Assembly (NCBI GenBank): GCA_036723735.1
Contig: DAIMGT010000109.1
Location: 1-7,484, forward strand
From: UBA4656 sp002405525
Lineage (GTDB): Bacteria > Pseudomonadota > Gammaproteobacteria > Xanthomonadales > Ahniellaceae
Length of the DNA: 7,484 bases
Direction: 5' to 3'
The position numbers were made by a program, and so were the translations under genes. Below are positions 1 through 6,583 of this stretch, in pieces (position 1 is the stretch's first letter; each line of letters starts with the position of its first letter). The notes below the pieces were generated by a model, which did no database searches, was not told the DNA's origin, and saw only the letters and a list, made by a program, of their open reading frames with translations.

Positions 1-40
1 GCAACAGCCACCGCAGGTGGAGGTTGACAACGAACGGCAC
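1..40 (-). CDS. Possible 5' end of a divergent gene, cut by the left edge
   Basis: I do not recognise this gene. Read leftward on the minus strand from a GTG at 40, the 13 visible codons give a hydrophobic start (M)PFVVNLHLRWLL with no stop before the edge. The support is compositional: in this frame nearly all third positions are G or C, first positions are intermediate and second positions are AT-rich, which is the pattern of a real gene in GC-rich DNA. The same phase stays open further upstream (to beyond 180) without an ATG, so the true start could be an upstream CTG or GTG. No convincing Shine-Dalgarno sequence precedes the GTG; an AGGG lies about 15 nt upstream. Divergence from a LysR regulator would make it a likely target gene. 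An overlapping ATG at 42 in another frame gives an unlikely Cys/Ser-rich peptide. Confidence 0.3.
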   Translation of the reverse strand, partial: MPFVVNLHLRWLL

Positions 41-111
41 ATAGAAGGAGCGCGCACCCTGGCAAGCCCGCAGCCCCGCGCCGTCACCCGGGGTGGGCAG
101 GCCGGGCGGGA

Positions 112-127
112 GCGCCGCATGCGGCGC
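112..127. repeat. Perfect 16-bp GC-rich palindrome
   Basis: GCGCCGCATGCGGCGC reads the same on both strands. It lies in the spacer between the putative leftward gene and the LysR gene. It could be a protein-binding site or a short hairpin. GC-rich DNA produces such palindromes fairly easily, so a function is only inferred. Confidence 0.5.
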
Positions 128-200
128 GGCGGACGCTCGGCTCGGCCGCCTGCATACGGGCCGTTCAGAATCCCTGGCCGTGAGTCACCCTGGTCTCGCC

Positions 201-206
201 TATGAT
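201..206 (+). promoter_or_regulatory. Putative -10 element of the LysR-type gene
   Basis: TATGAT matches the sigma-70 consensus TATAAT at five of six positions. It would place a transcription start near 212-214, about 23 nt before the ATG at 236. The region 17 bp upstream (about 178-183, CCGTGA) is a poor -35 match and overlaps a small dyad, GTGA-G-TCAC, at 180-188. A weak -35 is compatible with a regulated promoter. The proposed start falls inside the inverted repeat at 206-226. Confidence 0.45.
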
Positions 207-226
207 TCATGCCCCCAGGGCATGAA
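206..226. promoter_or_regulatory. Candidate LysR operator, 9-bp inverted repeat with T-N11-A
   Basis: Perfect 9-bp arms, TTCATGCCC (206-214) and GGGCATGAA (218-226), flank the 3-nt spacer CCA. Within it, T210 and A222 are exactly 11 bases apart in a dyad-symmetric context, the known T-N11-A signature of LysR-family binding sites. It overlaps the expected transcription start of the -10 at 201-206 and ends 9 bp before the ATG at 236, so binding there would block initiation. Autorepression by the adjacent regulator is inferred. As RNA, the same repeat could form a hairpin next to the ribosome binding site. Confidence 0.5.
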
Positions 227-235
227 AAAGCAACC

Positions 236-1180
236 ATGGACCGTCTCGCTGCCCTCGAACTCTTCGTCCGCGTGGTCGAATCCGGGTCGTTCACCGCCGC
301 CGCGCGGGAGCGGCGCCTGAGCCAGCCGGCGGCGAGCAAACAGGTGGCCGCGCTGGAGCGCTCTCTGGGTGTGCGGCTGCTGCACCGGACCACGCGCAAG
401 GTCACGCCCACCGACGAGGGGCTGGCCTACTACGAGCGCGCCCGCGAGGCCGTGCTGGCCCTGCGCGAGGCGGCCGCCGACTTGCGCGCCACGGGCGGCC
501 GGCTCACCGGCGTCCTGTCCGTGGCGAGTCCGGCGGCATTCGGGCGCCTGCAGGTGGCGCCACGGCTCGCTGATCTGCTCGGCCGGCACCCGCGCCTGGT
601 GGTCGAGCTCCGCCTCGTCGACCCGCCGGTCGACGTCGTGCGCGACGGCTACGACCTCGCGATCCGGATCGGCGAGATGCGCGACGAGCGCCTGGTCGCG
701 CGCCGCATCGCGACCAGCGAACAGGTGGTGGTCGCCGCACCGGCCTGGCTGGAGCGGCACGGCGAGCCGGCCGTGCCGGCGGACCTCGCCGCGCACCCCT
801 GCCTGGTCGACGCGACGTCGGCTGCCGCCGATGCCTGGGCGTTCGAGGTCGCGGATGGCGTGGAAACGGTGTGTGTGCGCGGCAACCTGCGCTGCGCGGG
901 TGGCGAGGGCGTGCTCGGCGCGGTGCTGGCGGGCGCGGGTATCGCCTGCGCACCGCTGTGGCAGGTGGGCCCCGAGATCGCCGCGCGGCGCCTGAAGCGT
1001 CTGCTGCTGCGTCATCGTCCGGTGCCGCTGCCCATCCACGCCGTGTGGTCGGCCTCGCGCCGGCTGTCGCCGCGGGTCAAGGCGGTGGTCGACCATTTCG
1101 AGCACGGTCTGCGGCACGACCCCTGGGTGGCGGGGTTCGGCTTGCCGCGGGTGAAGGCCCAGGAACGCGGGAGCATGTAG
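236..1180 (+). CDS. LysR-family transcriptional regulator, CrgA-like
   Basis: A cytoplasmic DNA-binding regulator of 314 residues, normal for the family. Residues 1-60 form the winged helix-turn-helix, opening MDRLAALELFVRVVESGSF, with the recognition part around SQPAASKQVAALE (29-41) followed by GVRLLHRTTR (45-54). Residues 65-90 form the helical linker. From about 92 to 292 lies the periplasmic-binding-protein-like effector domain, with the typical stretches SPAAFGR (98-104) and VDVVRDGYDLAIRIG (132-146) of the CrgA-like subgroup. The ATG at 236 is preferred over the in-frame ATG at 209 because it matches the usual family N-terminus, and because the 209 start lies inside the inverted repeat and before the expected transcription start. 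An AG-rich GAAAAAG at 224-230 is a weak ribosome binding site. The effector and targets cannot be read from the sequence; the putative leftward gene at the edge is the first candidate target. Confidence 0.93.
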   Translation: MDRLAALELFVRVVESGSFTAAARERRLSQPAASKQVAALERSLGVRLLHRTTRKVTPTDEGLAYYERAREAVLALREAAADLRATGGRLTGVLSVASPAAFGRLQVAPRLADLLGRHPRLVVELRLVDPPVDVVRDGYDLAIRIGEMRDERLVARRIATSEQVVVAAPAWLERHGEPAVPADLAAHPCLVDATSAAADAWAFEVADGVETVCVRGNLRCAGGEGVLGAVLAGAGIACAPLWQVGPEIAARRLKRLLLRHRPVPLPIHAVWSASRRLSPRVKAVVDHFEHGLRHDPWVAGFGLPRVKAQERGSM

Positions 1181-1182
1181 AA

Positions 1183-1197
1183 GCGCACCCTGTGCGC
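1183..1197 (+). terminator. GC hairpin after the LysR-type gene
   Basis: The arms GCGCAC (1183-1188) and GTGCGC (1192-1197) enclose a CCT loop, starting 2 nt after the stop codon. There is no T tract after it, so it is not a classical intrinsic terminator. It could protect the 3' end of the mRNA or assist Rho-dependent termination. The rest of the spacer to 1394 shows no recognisable RNA gene or clear promoter. Confidence 0.3.
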
Positions 1198-1394
1198 GAC
1201 CGTCCCGTCCCGATCTTGTCGCTGTCGTCTTGCGCGCGAGGCTTTGGCTGCAGGAGTGCCGCGCGCAGCGCTTCCGCCGTGGCGTCGTGCGGTTCCACCG
1301 CGGCCGGCCTCCACGCCCCCATCGAGCAAAGACTCCGCTGCGGCGGATTACCGTCCTCTGGCTCACCCCGCTGCCCATGCGTGACAATGCCCCG

Positions 1395-2297
1395 ATGAAC
1401 ACCCCGGCCCACCGCGCGCGCAAGGCCCGCAGCGACCGCCTGCGGCCGCTGCGCTACGCGTGGCGTGCGCCGCTGCTGCTCGGCCATCTTGTGCTGTCGC
1501 TGCCGCTCACGCTGGGCGTGATCCTCAGCCCGCTGGGCCAGATCGGGGCGGCGGCGGGCGATCCCTGGAAGCACCGCGTGGTGCGCTGGTGGTCGCGCAA
1601 CCTGCTGCGGGTTTTCGGCATTCGCGCGGCGCGGCGCGGCACGCCGCAGCCCGGTGGCGTGCTGCTGGTATCAAACCACCGATCCTGGCTCGACATCGAA
1701 CTCATCCACGCCTTCCGCATGGCCGGTTTCGTGGCCAAGAGCGAGATCGAGCGCTGGCCGCTGGTCGGCTGGCTGGCCTCGCAGGCCGGCACGATCTACC
1801 ACCAGCGCGGCAGCACGGAGTCGCTGTCGGGCGTGTCGGGCACGATGGTCGACCGGCTCCGCGAGGGCCAGGCGGTGGCGGTGTTCCCCGAAGGTGGCAT
1901 CCGGCCGGGCCACCGCGTGCATACCTTCCACGCGCGGATCTTCCAGGCCGCGATCGACGCCGGCGGGCCCGCGCAGCCGGTGGCCCTGCGCGTGACGCGC
2001 GGCGGCCTGCCCTGCGATGTGCTGGGCGAGCGCCCGCGGGAGGGCTTCCTCGGCTGCTTCCTGCGCGTGCTGGGCGAGCCGGCCACCGACGTCGAAGTGA
2101 TCTTCCTCGACCCGGTGGCGGCCGACGGCAGCGGGCGCCGGCGGATGGCGGACGCCTGTCGCGGCCAGATCCTCGCCGCGCTCGGGCAGGTGGACGAACC
2201 GCGGCGCGGCGTGCGGGCCGAGGCGGCGGTGGACGACGCCGACCCGCTGGCCGACGAAACCGCCGCCGCCGATGCGGCGGACGACGCCCGGCGCTGA
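1395..2297 (+). CDS. PlsC-like 1-acyl-sn-glycerol-3-phosphate acyltransferase
   Basis: Likely a membrane-associated acyltransferase of the LPLAT/PlsC family, which moves an acyl chain from acyl-ACP or acyl-CoA onto a lysophospholipid such as lysophosphatidic acid. It has 300 residues. A hydrophobic segment at about 25-48 should anchor it in the inner membrane. The catalytic NHxxxxD motif is NHRSWLD (94-100, H95 and D100). The second block is GTIYHQRGS (132-140). The phosphate-binding block is FPEGGIRPG (164-172), which departs from the usual FPEGTRS after the glutamate. QPVALRV (195-201) is the last block. The tail from about 271 is Ala/Asp-rich, acidic and probably disordered. The ATG at 1377 is in frame and would add MRDNAP; I chose 1395, giving MNTPAHRARKARSD, but neither has a clear ribosome binding site. 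An alpha/beta hydrolase gene follows after 12 nt. The exact lysolipid substrate is unknown. Confidence 0.88.
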   Translation: MNTPAHRARKARSDRLRPLRYAWRAPLLLGHLVLSLPLTLGVILSPLGQIGAAAGDPWKHRVVRWWSRNLLRVFGIRAARRGTPQPGGVLLVSNHRSWLDIELIHAFRMAGFVAKSEIERWPLVGWLASQAGTIYHQRGSTESLSGVSGTMVDRLREGQAVAVFPEGGIRPGHRVHTFHARIFQAAIDAGGPAQPVALRVTRGGLPCDVLGERPREGFLGCFLRVLGEPATDVEVIFLDPVAADGSGRRRMADACRGQILAALGQVDEPRRGVRAEAAVDDADPLADETAAADAADDARR

Positions 2298-2309
2298 GGC
2301 CGCCTTCGC

Positions 2310-3311
2310 ATGGATCGCCCGCCACCGCCCTCGGACTTCCGCCCACCGCGCCTGCTGCGCAATCCGCACCTGCAGTCGGTGCTCGCCGCCAGCGCCCTGC
2401 GCCGGCTGCTGCACCGGCATCGCCATCGCGAGGTCGAGGCGCGCTCGATCGAGGTCCTGCTCGATTGCGGCGACGGCGTGCGGCTGCAGGGATTCCACGC
2501 CGCCACCCGGACGCGTCCGCCGTGCGGGCTGGTGGTGGTGCTGCACGGCTGGGAGGGATCGGCGCAGTCGGGCTATGTGCTCGGCGTCAGCCAGCGCCTG
2601 CTGCAGGAAGGTTACGACGTGTTCCGGCTCAACTTCCGCGACCATGGTGCCACCCACCACCTCAACCGCGAGATATTCCATTCCTGCCGCATCGACGAGG
2701 TGGTGGGTGCGGTGCGCGACGTCTCGCGTCGCTACGGCGAGCGGCCGTTGCACCTGGCTGGCTTCTCGCTGGGTGGCAACTTCGCGCTGCGCGTGGGCCT
2801 GCGCGCGCCTGCGGCAGGGATTCCGCTGGCCGGGGTGGTCGCGGTCTGCCCGGCGATCCACCCGCCGCACATCTTGCGTGCGATGGAGCGCGGCCCGCGC
2901 CTCTACCACGACTACTTCATGCTCAAATGGCGCGCGTCCCTCAGGCGCAAGATGCGCCTGTTCCCCGACGCCTACGCGTTCGAGCCGCGCTTCCTCGGGC
3001 TGCCGATGCGTGAACTGACCGCTCAACTCATCGCGCGCTACACCGAGTACGGTTCGCTGGACGCCTACTTCGACGGCTATTCGATCCACGGCGACCGCCT
3101 GCGCGCGCTGGCGGTGCCGGCGGCGATCCTGACCTCGCGCGACGATCCGATCATCCCGGTGGAAGATTTCCGCGCCCTCCAACTGCCGCCCCAGGTGAGC
3201 CTGGACATTGCGCCCTACGGCGGGCACTGCGGGTTCATCGGAGACTGGTCGCTGCGCAGCTACGCCGAGGATTTCCTGGTCGAGCGGCTCGCCACAGCGG
3301 GCCGCGGCTGA
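2310..3311 (+). CDS. YheT-type alpha/beta hydrolase
   Basis: A putative serine hydrolase or esterase of the YheT/ABHD1-ABHD3 family, 333 residues, with no obvious signal peptide. The N-terminal block RNPHLQSVLAA (17-27) is typical of this family. HGWEGS (79-84) is the oxyanion-side loop. GFSLGGN (151-157) is the nucleophile elbow with S153. SRDDPIIP (276-283) supplies the acid (D278 or D279). GGHCGF (304-309) supplies the catalytic H306. The Ser-Asp-His triad is therefore complete. The gene starts 12 nt after the acyltransferase stop, with no room for a separate promoter, so the pair is probably one transcript. Related eukaryotic ABHD proteins act on phospholipids or medium-chain esters, so a role in lipid turnover beside the acyltransferase is reasonable but inferred. 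The substrate of bacterial YheT proteins is not established. The ATG at 2310 gives a normal family N-terminus. Confidence 0.9.
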   Translation: MDRPPPPSDFRPPRLLRNPHLQSVLAASALRRLLHRHRHREVEARSIEVLLDCGDGVRLQGFHAATRTRPPCGLVVVLHGWEGSAQSGYVLGVSQRLLQEGYDVFRLNFRDHGATHHLNREIFHSCRIDEVVGAVRDVSRRYGERPLHLAGFSLGGNFALRVGLRAPAAGIPLAGVVAVCPAIHPPHILRAMERGPRLYHDYFMLKWRASLRRKMRLFPDAYAFEPRFLGLPMRELTAQLIARYTEYGSLDAYFDGYSIHGDRLRALAVPAAILTSRDDPIIPVEDFRALQLPPQVSLDIAPYGGHCGFIGDWSLRSYAEDFLVERLATAGRG

Positions 3312-3363
3312 AGCGGCGGCCCGTCGCCCTGGCGATCGTCGCCGCCGGCCGTGGCCCGCCGCT
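3312..3363. terminator. Dyads between convergent genes, possible bidirectional terminator
   Basis: The convergent gap between the hydrolase and glyS carries an outer pair AGCGGCGG (3312-3319) / CCGCCGCT (3356-3363), the latter touching the glyS stop codon. Inside are three mutually complementary pieces, TCGCC (3324-3328), GGCGA (3331-3335) and TCGCC (3339-3343), so the central GGCGA can pair with either side. No T tract follows on either strand, so intrinsic termination would be weak; Rho or transcript collision may contribute. Confidence 0.35.
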
Positions 3364-5510
3364 CAAGCCGGCTGCAGCAGCCCGATGTCGGCGATCAACA
3401 GGAAGCGGCGCCGCAGGTCGTCGAGCACGGCCAGCCGGTTGTGCCGGATGTCGGGGTCTTCCGCCATCACCATCACCTTGTCGAAGAACGCGTCCACCGC
3501 CGGGCGCAGCGTGGCGAGCTGGCGCAGGGCGCCGACGTAGTCGCCGGAGCGCAGCTTCTGTGCGGCCAGATCGCCCTGGAAGGACAGCGCCGCGGCCAGC
3601 GCGCGTTCCTCGGGCATTTCCAGCGCGGTGGCGTCGATGTTCGGCGCGGGGCGATCGCCCTTCTCCGCCGCCTGGCGGAGGATGTTGACGATGCGCTTGT
3701 TGGCCGCGGCGAGGGCCTGCGATTCCGGCAAGGCGACGAAGGCCACCACCGCGCGCAGGCGGCGGTCGAAGTCGGTGAGGTCGGTGGGCCTGAGCGCCAG
3801 CACCGCGTCGAAGGCGTCGCCGCGGATGCCCTGGTCGGCATAGTAGCCGCGCAGCCGGTCGAACACGAAGGCGAGCAGGTCGGCCGCGTCATCCCTGGCG
3901 GGCGCCGCCGGATCCGGCTTTCCTCCGCCGGCCACGCGCTCGCGCTCGATGCGTTCGATGTCTTTGCGCGCGAGGTCGAACGCCTCGCTGATCTGCGCCG
4001 CGAGGTCGAGCGTGAGTTCACCCTCGATCAGCGTGCGTGCCAGGCCGAGCGCCGCCCGGCGCAGCGAGAACGGGTCCTTGTTGCCGGTCGGCCGGTTGCC
4101 GATCGCGAACAGGCCGGCCAGCGTGTCGAGCTTGTCGGCGATCGCGAGCACGCGACCCAGCGGCGTGCCGGCGATGGCATCGCCGGCAAAACGCGGCCGG
4201 TAGTGCTCGTCGAGGGCGGCGGCGACCGCGGTCTCGAGTCCCTGTGCGACGGCGTAGTGGCGGCCCATCGTGCCCTGCAGCTCGGGGAACTCGCCGACCA
4301 TGCGCGTCATGAGGTCGCACTTCGACAGCGCGGCCGCCTTGGTCGCGAGCGCGCCGTCGACGCCGGTGCGGTTGGCGATCACCCGCGCCAGTTCCGCCAC
4401 CCTGCAGCACTTGTCCCAGATGCTGCCCAGCCGCTGCTGGTAGGTGACCTTCCGCAGTGCCTCCTGGTGCGCGGTCAGCGGCGTCTTCAGGTCGTCGTCG
4501 AAGAAGAACGCGGCGTCGGCGAAGCGCGGGCGGATCACCCGTTCGTAGCCGCGCCGCACTTCTCCGGGGTTCCGGCTTTCGATGTTGGCGATACCGATGA
4601 AGCGCTCGGTGAGCCGGCCTTCGGCGTCCAGCACCGGGAAGAACTTCTGGTTCGTCTCCATCGTCATGACCAGGGCCTCCTGCGGCACGCGCAGGAACTC
4701 GCGGTCGAAGGCGCAGGCGATGGGCGCCGGCCACTCCACCAGGTTCTTGACCTCGTCCAGCAGGGCCGGTGTGGCGCGCGCACGCCCGCCGAGATCGTCG
4801 GCGGTGGCTTCCACCGCGCGTTCGATCAGTGCGCGCCGCTCGACCGGATCGACCACCACGTTCGCGGCGCGCAGCGCGTCCACGTAGCCGTCGGCGGTCG
4901 AGATCCAGACCGGCTTGCCGTTGCCCATGAAGCGGTGGCCGCGGCTCATGCGGTCGCTCCTGAGGCCCAGCACCTCGCCCTCGACCACCTTGTCGCCGAG
5001 CAGCATCACCAGCCAGTGCACGGGGCGCACGAACGCCACCTCGCGGTCGCCCCAGCGCATGGGCCGCGGCACCGGCAGCGCCTGCAGCGCCTCGGCCACC
5101 ACCAGCGGCAGCAGGGTCGCCGTCGGCTCGCCCCTGCGAATGGCGCGATGCACGAACCACTCGCCCTTGTCGGTGGCAACCCGCGCCAGAGCGGCGATGT
5201 CCACCCCGCAGGACTGCGCGAACCCGACCAAGGCCCTGGTCGGCTTGCCGGCCCCGTCGAAGCCGGCGGCCACCGCAGGGCCCCGGCGCTCGACCGCCTG
5301 GTCGGGCTGCTGCGCCGGCACCGCGCCGCTCTGCACCGCCAGCCGTCGCGGGGTCCACAGTGCGCGCGCGGTGGTCGCGTCCACCGCGATGCCGCGCCGG
5401 ACCAGGCCGTCGACCACGCCGTCGCGGAAGGCCAGTGCCAGTTCGTCGAGCGCCTTCGGCGGCAGTTCTTCGGTGCCGAGTTCGACCAGCAGGGGAAAGC
5501 TGAGGCTCAT
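3363..5510 (-). CDS. glyS: Glycyl-tRNA synthetase beta subunit
   Basis: The beta subunit of the bacterial two-subunit glycyl-tRNA synthetase; with GlyQ it attaches glycine to tRNA(Gly) in the cytoplasm, and it contributes mainly tRNA recognition. It has 715 residues (E. coli GlyS has 689). The family N-terminus is FPLLVELGTEELPPKAL (5-21). MTMETNQKFFPV (282-293) is conserved. The inactive HD-like region includes SKCDLMTRMVGEF (396-408) and IADKLDTLAGLFAIG (457-471), then KDPFSLRRAALG (478-489). The C-terminal anticodon-binding DALR domain runs from about 585, with AAANKRIVNIL (601-611) and DKVMVMAEDPDIRHNRLAVL (677-696). Compared with E. coli as I recall it, there is an insertion near 510-540, first charged and helical (ARKDIERIERERV), then Gly/Pro/Ala-rich. 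The ATG at 5510 fits the family start; only a weak GAGAG lies about 12 nt upstream. It lies 136 nt after glyQ and is presumably co-transcribed with it. Confidence 0.97.
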   Translation of the reverse strand: MSLSFPLLVELGTEELPPKALDELALAFRDGVVDGLVRRGIAVDATTARALWTPRRLAVQSGAVPAQQPDQAVERRGPAVAAGFDGAGKPTRALVGFAQSCGVDIAALARVATDKGEWFVHRAIRRGEPTATLLPLVVAEALQALPVPRPMRWGDREVAFVRPVHWLVMLLGDKVVEGEVLGLRSDRMSRGHRFMGNGKPVWISTADGYVDALRAANVVVDPVERRALIERAVEATADDLGGRARATPALLDEVKNLVEWPAPIACAFDREFLRVPQEALVMTMETNQKFFPVLDAEGRLTERFIGIANIESRNPGEVRRGYERVIRPRFADAAFFFDDDLKTPLTAHQEALRKVTYQQRLGSIWDKCCRVAELARVIANRTGVDGALATKAAALSKCDLMTRMVGEFPELQGTMGRHYAVAQGLETAVAAALDEHYRPRFAGDAIAGTPLGRVLAIADKLDTLAGLFAIGNRPTGNKDPFSLRRAALGLARTLIEGELTLDLAAQISEAFDLARKDIERIERERVAGGGKPDPAAPARDDAADLLAFVFDRLRGYYADQGIRGDAFDAVLALRPTDLTDFDRRLRAVVAFVALPESQALAAANKRIVNILRQAAEKGDRPAPNIDATALEMPEERALAAALSFQGDLAAQKLRSGDYVGALRQLATLRPAVDAFFDKVMVMAEDPDIRHNRLAVLDDLRRRFLLIADIGLLQPA

Positions 5511-5536
5511 CGCGACATCACTCTCGCAGAATCCAT
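5507..5536 (-). other. Nine-codon ORF overlapping the glyS start
   Basis: ATG at 5536 opens a short reading frame, MDSARVMSR, whose TGA (5509-5507) overlaps the glyS ATG (5510-5508) in an ATGA arrangement. This layout is typical of translational coupling. The ORF has no clear ribosome binding site immediately upstream; the nearest good one, AAAGGAG at 5582-5576, is about 39 nt away. Expression is not shown and the overlap may be accidental. Confidence 0.2.
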
Positions 5537-5554
5537 GGTGGTACAGCGGGCGCG

Positions 5555-5568
5555 CGCCGGATCCGGCG
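5555..5568. repeat. Perfect 14-bp palindrome in the glyQ-glyS spacer
   Basis: CGCCGGATCCGGCG is a perfect dyad 44 nt upstream of glyS. In the glyQS transcript it could form a 5-bp stem with a tetraloop. It lies between an orphan AAAGGAG (5582-5576) and the small ORF at 5536. Confidence 0.6.
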
Positions 5569-5575
5569 GCTGCGG

Positions 5576-5582
5576 CTCCTTT
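5576..5582 (-). promoter_or_regulatory. Orphan Shine-Dalgarno-like AAAGGAG
   Basis: On the minus strand AAAGGAG is a strong ribosome-binding match, better than anything directly before glyS, but no ATG, GTG or TTG lies at 5-12 nt. The first downstream ATG is at 5536, beyond the palindrome at 5555-5568. It may be a chance match, a remnant, or a ribosome standby site. Confidence 0.25.
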
Positions 5583-5592
5583 GCCCGGGGCG

Positions 5593-5606
5593 GCCCGCCG
5601 GCGGGC
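5593..5606. repeat. Perfect 14-bp palindrome in the glyQ-glyS spacer
   Basis: GCCCGCCGGCGGGC is a perfect dyad. It is preceded by a smaller one with 4-bp arms, GCCC-G-GGGC, at 5583-5591. All bases are G or C, so the RNA hairpin would be very stable. Confidence 0.6.
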
Positions 5607-5609
5607 AGA

Positions 5610-5619
5610 TCCGCGCGGA
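5610..5619. repeat. Perfect 10-bp palindrome in the glyQ-glyS spacer
   Basis: TCCGCGCGGA lies 3 bp from the 14-bp palindrome on one side and 1 bp from the 20-bp palindrome on the other. On its own it would be unremarkable; it counts as part of the cluster. Confidence 0.5.
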
Positions 5620-5620
5620 C

Positions 5621-5640
5621 GCCGCGGCTGCAGCCGCGGC
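5621..5640. repeat. Perfect 20-bp palindrome just after glyQ
   Basis: GCCGCGGCTG followed by its reverse complement CAGCCGCGGC makes an uninterrupted 20-bp dyad, starting 6 nt after the glyQ stop on the minus strand. The RNA could fold into an 8-bp all-GC stem with a UGCA loop. No U tract follows, so rather than a full terminator it would suit partial termination, mRNA protection, or a processing site that sets the GlyQ to GlyS ratio. The role is inferred. Confidence 0.7.
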
Positions 5641-5646
5641 CCCGCG

Positions 5647-6546
<900 letters not shown>

Positions 6547-6548
6547 GC

Positions 6549-6576
6549 GGGCGTGGGCAGTCGGGGGGGGAGGGGG
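6549..6576 (+). other. G-quadruplex-type G tract in the glyQ leader
   Basis: The plus strand has four G runs, GGG (6549-6551), GGG (6555-6557), G8 (6563-6570) and G5 (6572-6576), with loops of 3, 5 and 1 nt. This fits the usual four-run quadruplex pattern. It begins 2 bp upstream of the glyQ ATG and covers nearly all of the expected glyQ leader, so the glyQ mRNA leader is C-rich. It also lies upstream of the divergent ATPase gene. The G8 run is also a candidate slippage site. Confidence 0.5.
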
Positions 6577-6583
6577 ACGCGGT

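Noticed and set aside
24..29. Perfect -35 hexamer TTGACA on the plus strand
   Set aside because: No TATAAT-like hexamer lies 16-18 bp downstream (about 46-52 is GC-rich), and codon composition suggests this DNA is coding on the other strand.
17..205. 62-codon plus-strand ORF at the left edge
   Set aside because: Its third positions are less GC-rich than its first positions, the opposite of real genes here; the product is Arg/Gly-rich and low in complexity.
200..1423. 407-codon minus-strand ORF opposite the LysR gene
   Set aside because: It is antisense to a clear LysR gene and its product is Arg/His/Gln-rich with no family features; long antisense ORFs are expected in high-GC DNA.
1671..3227. 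518-codon minus-strand ORF opposite the acyltransferase and hydrolase
   Set aside because: It spans two well-supported plus-strand genes and their boundary, and has the His/Arg/Ala composition of antisense readings.
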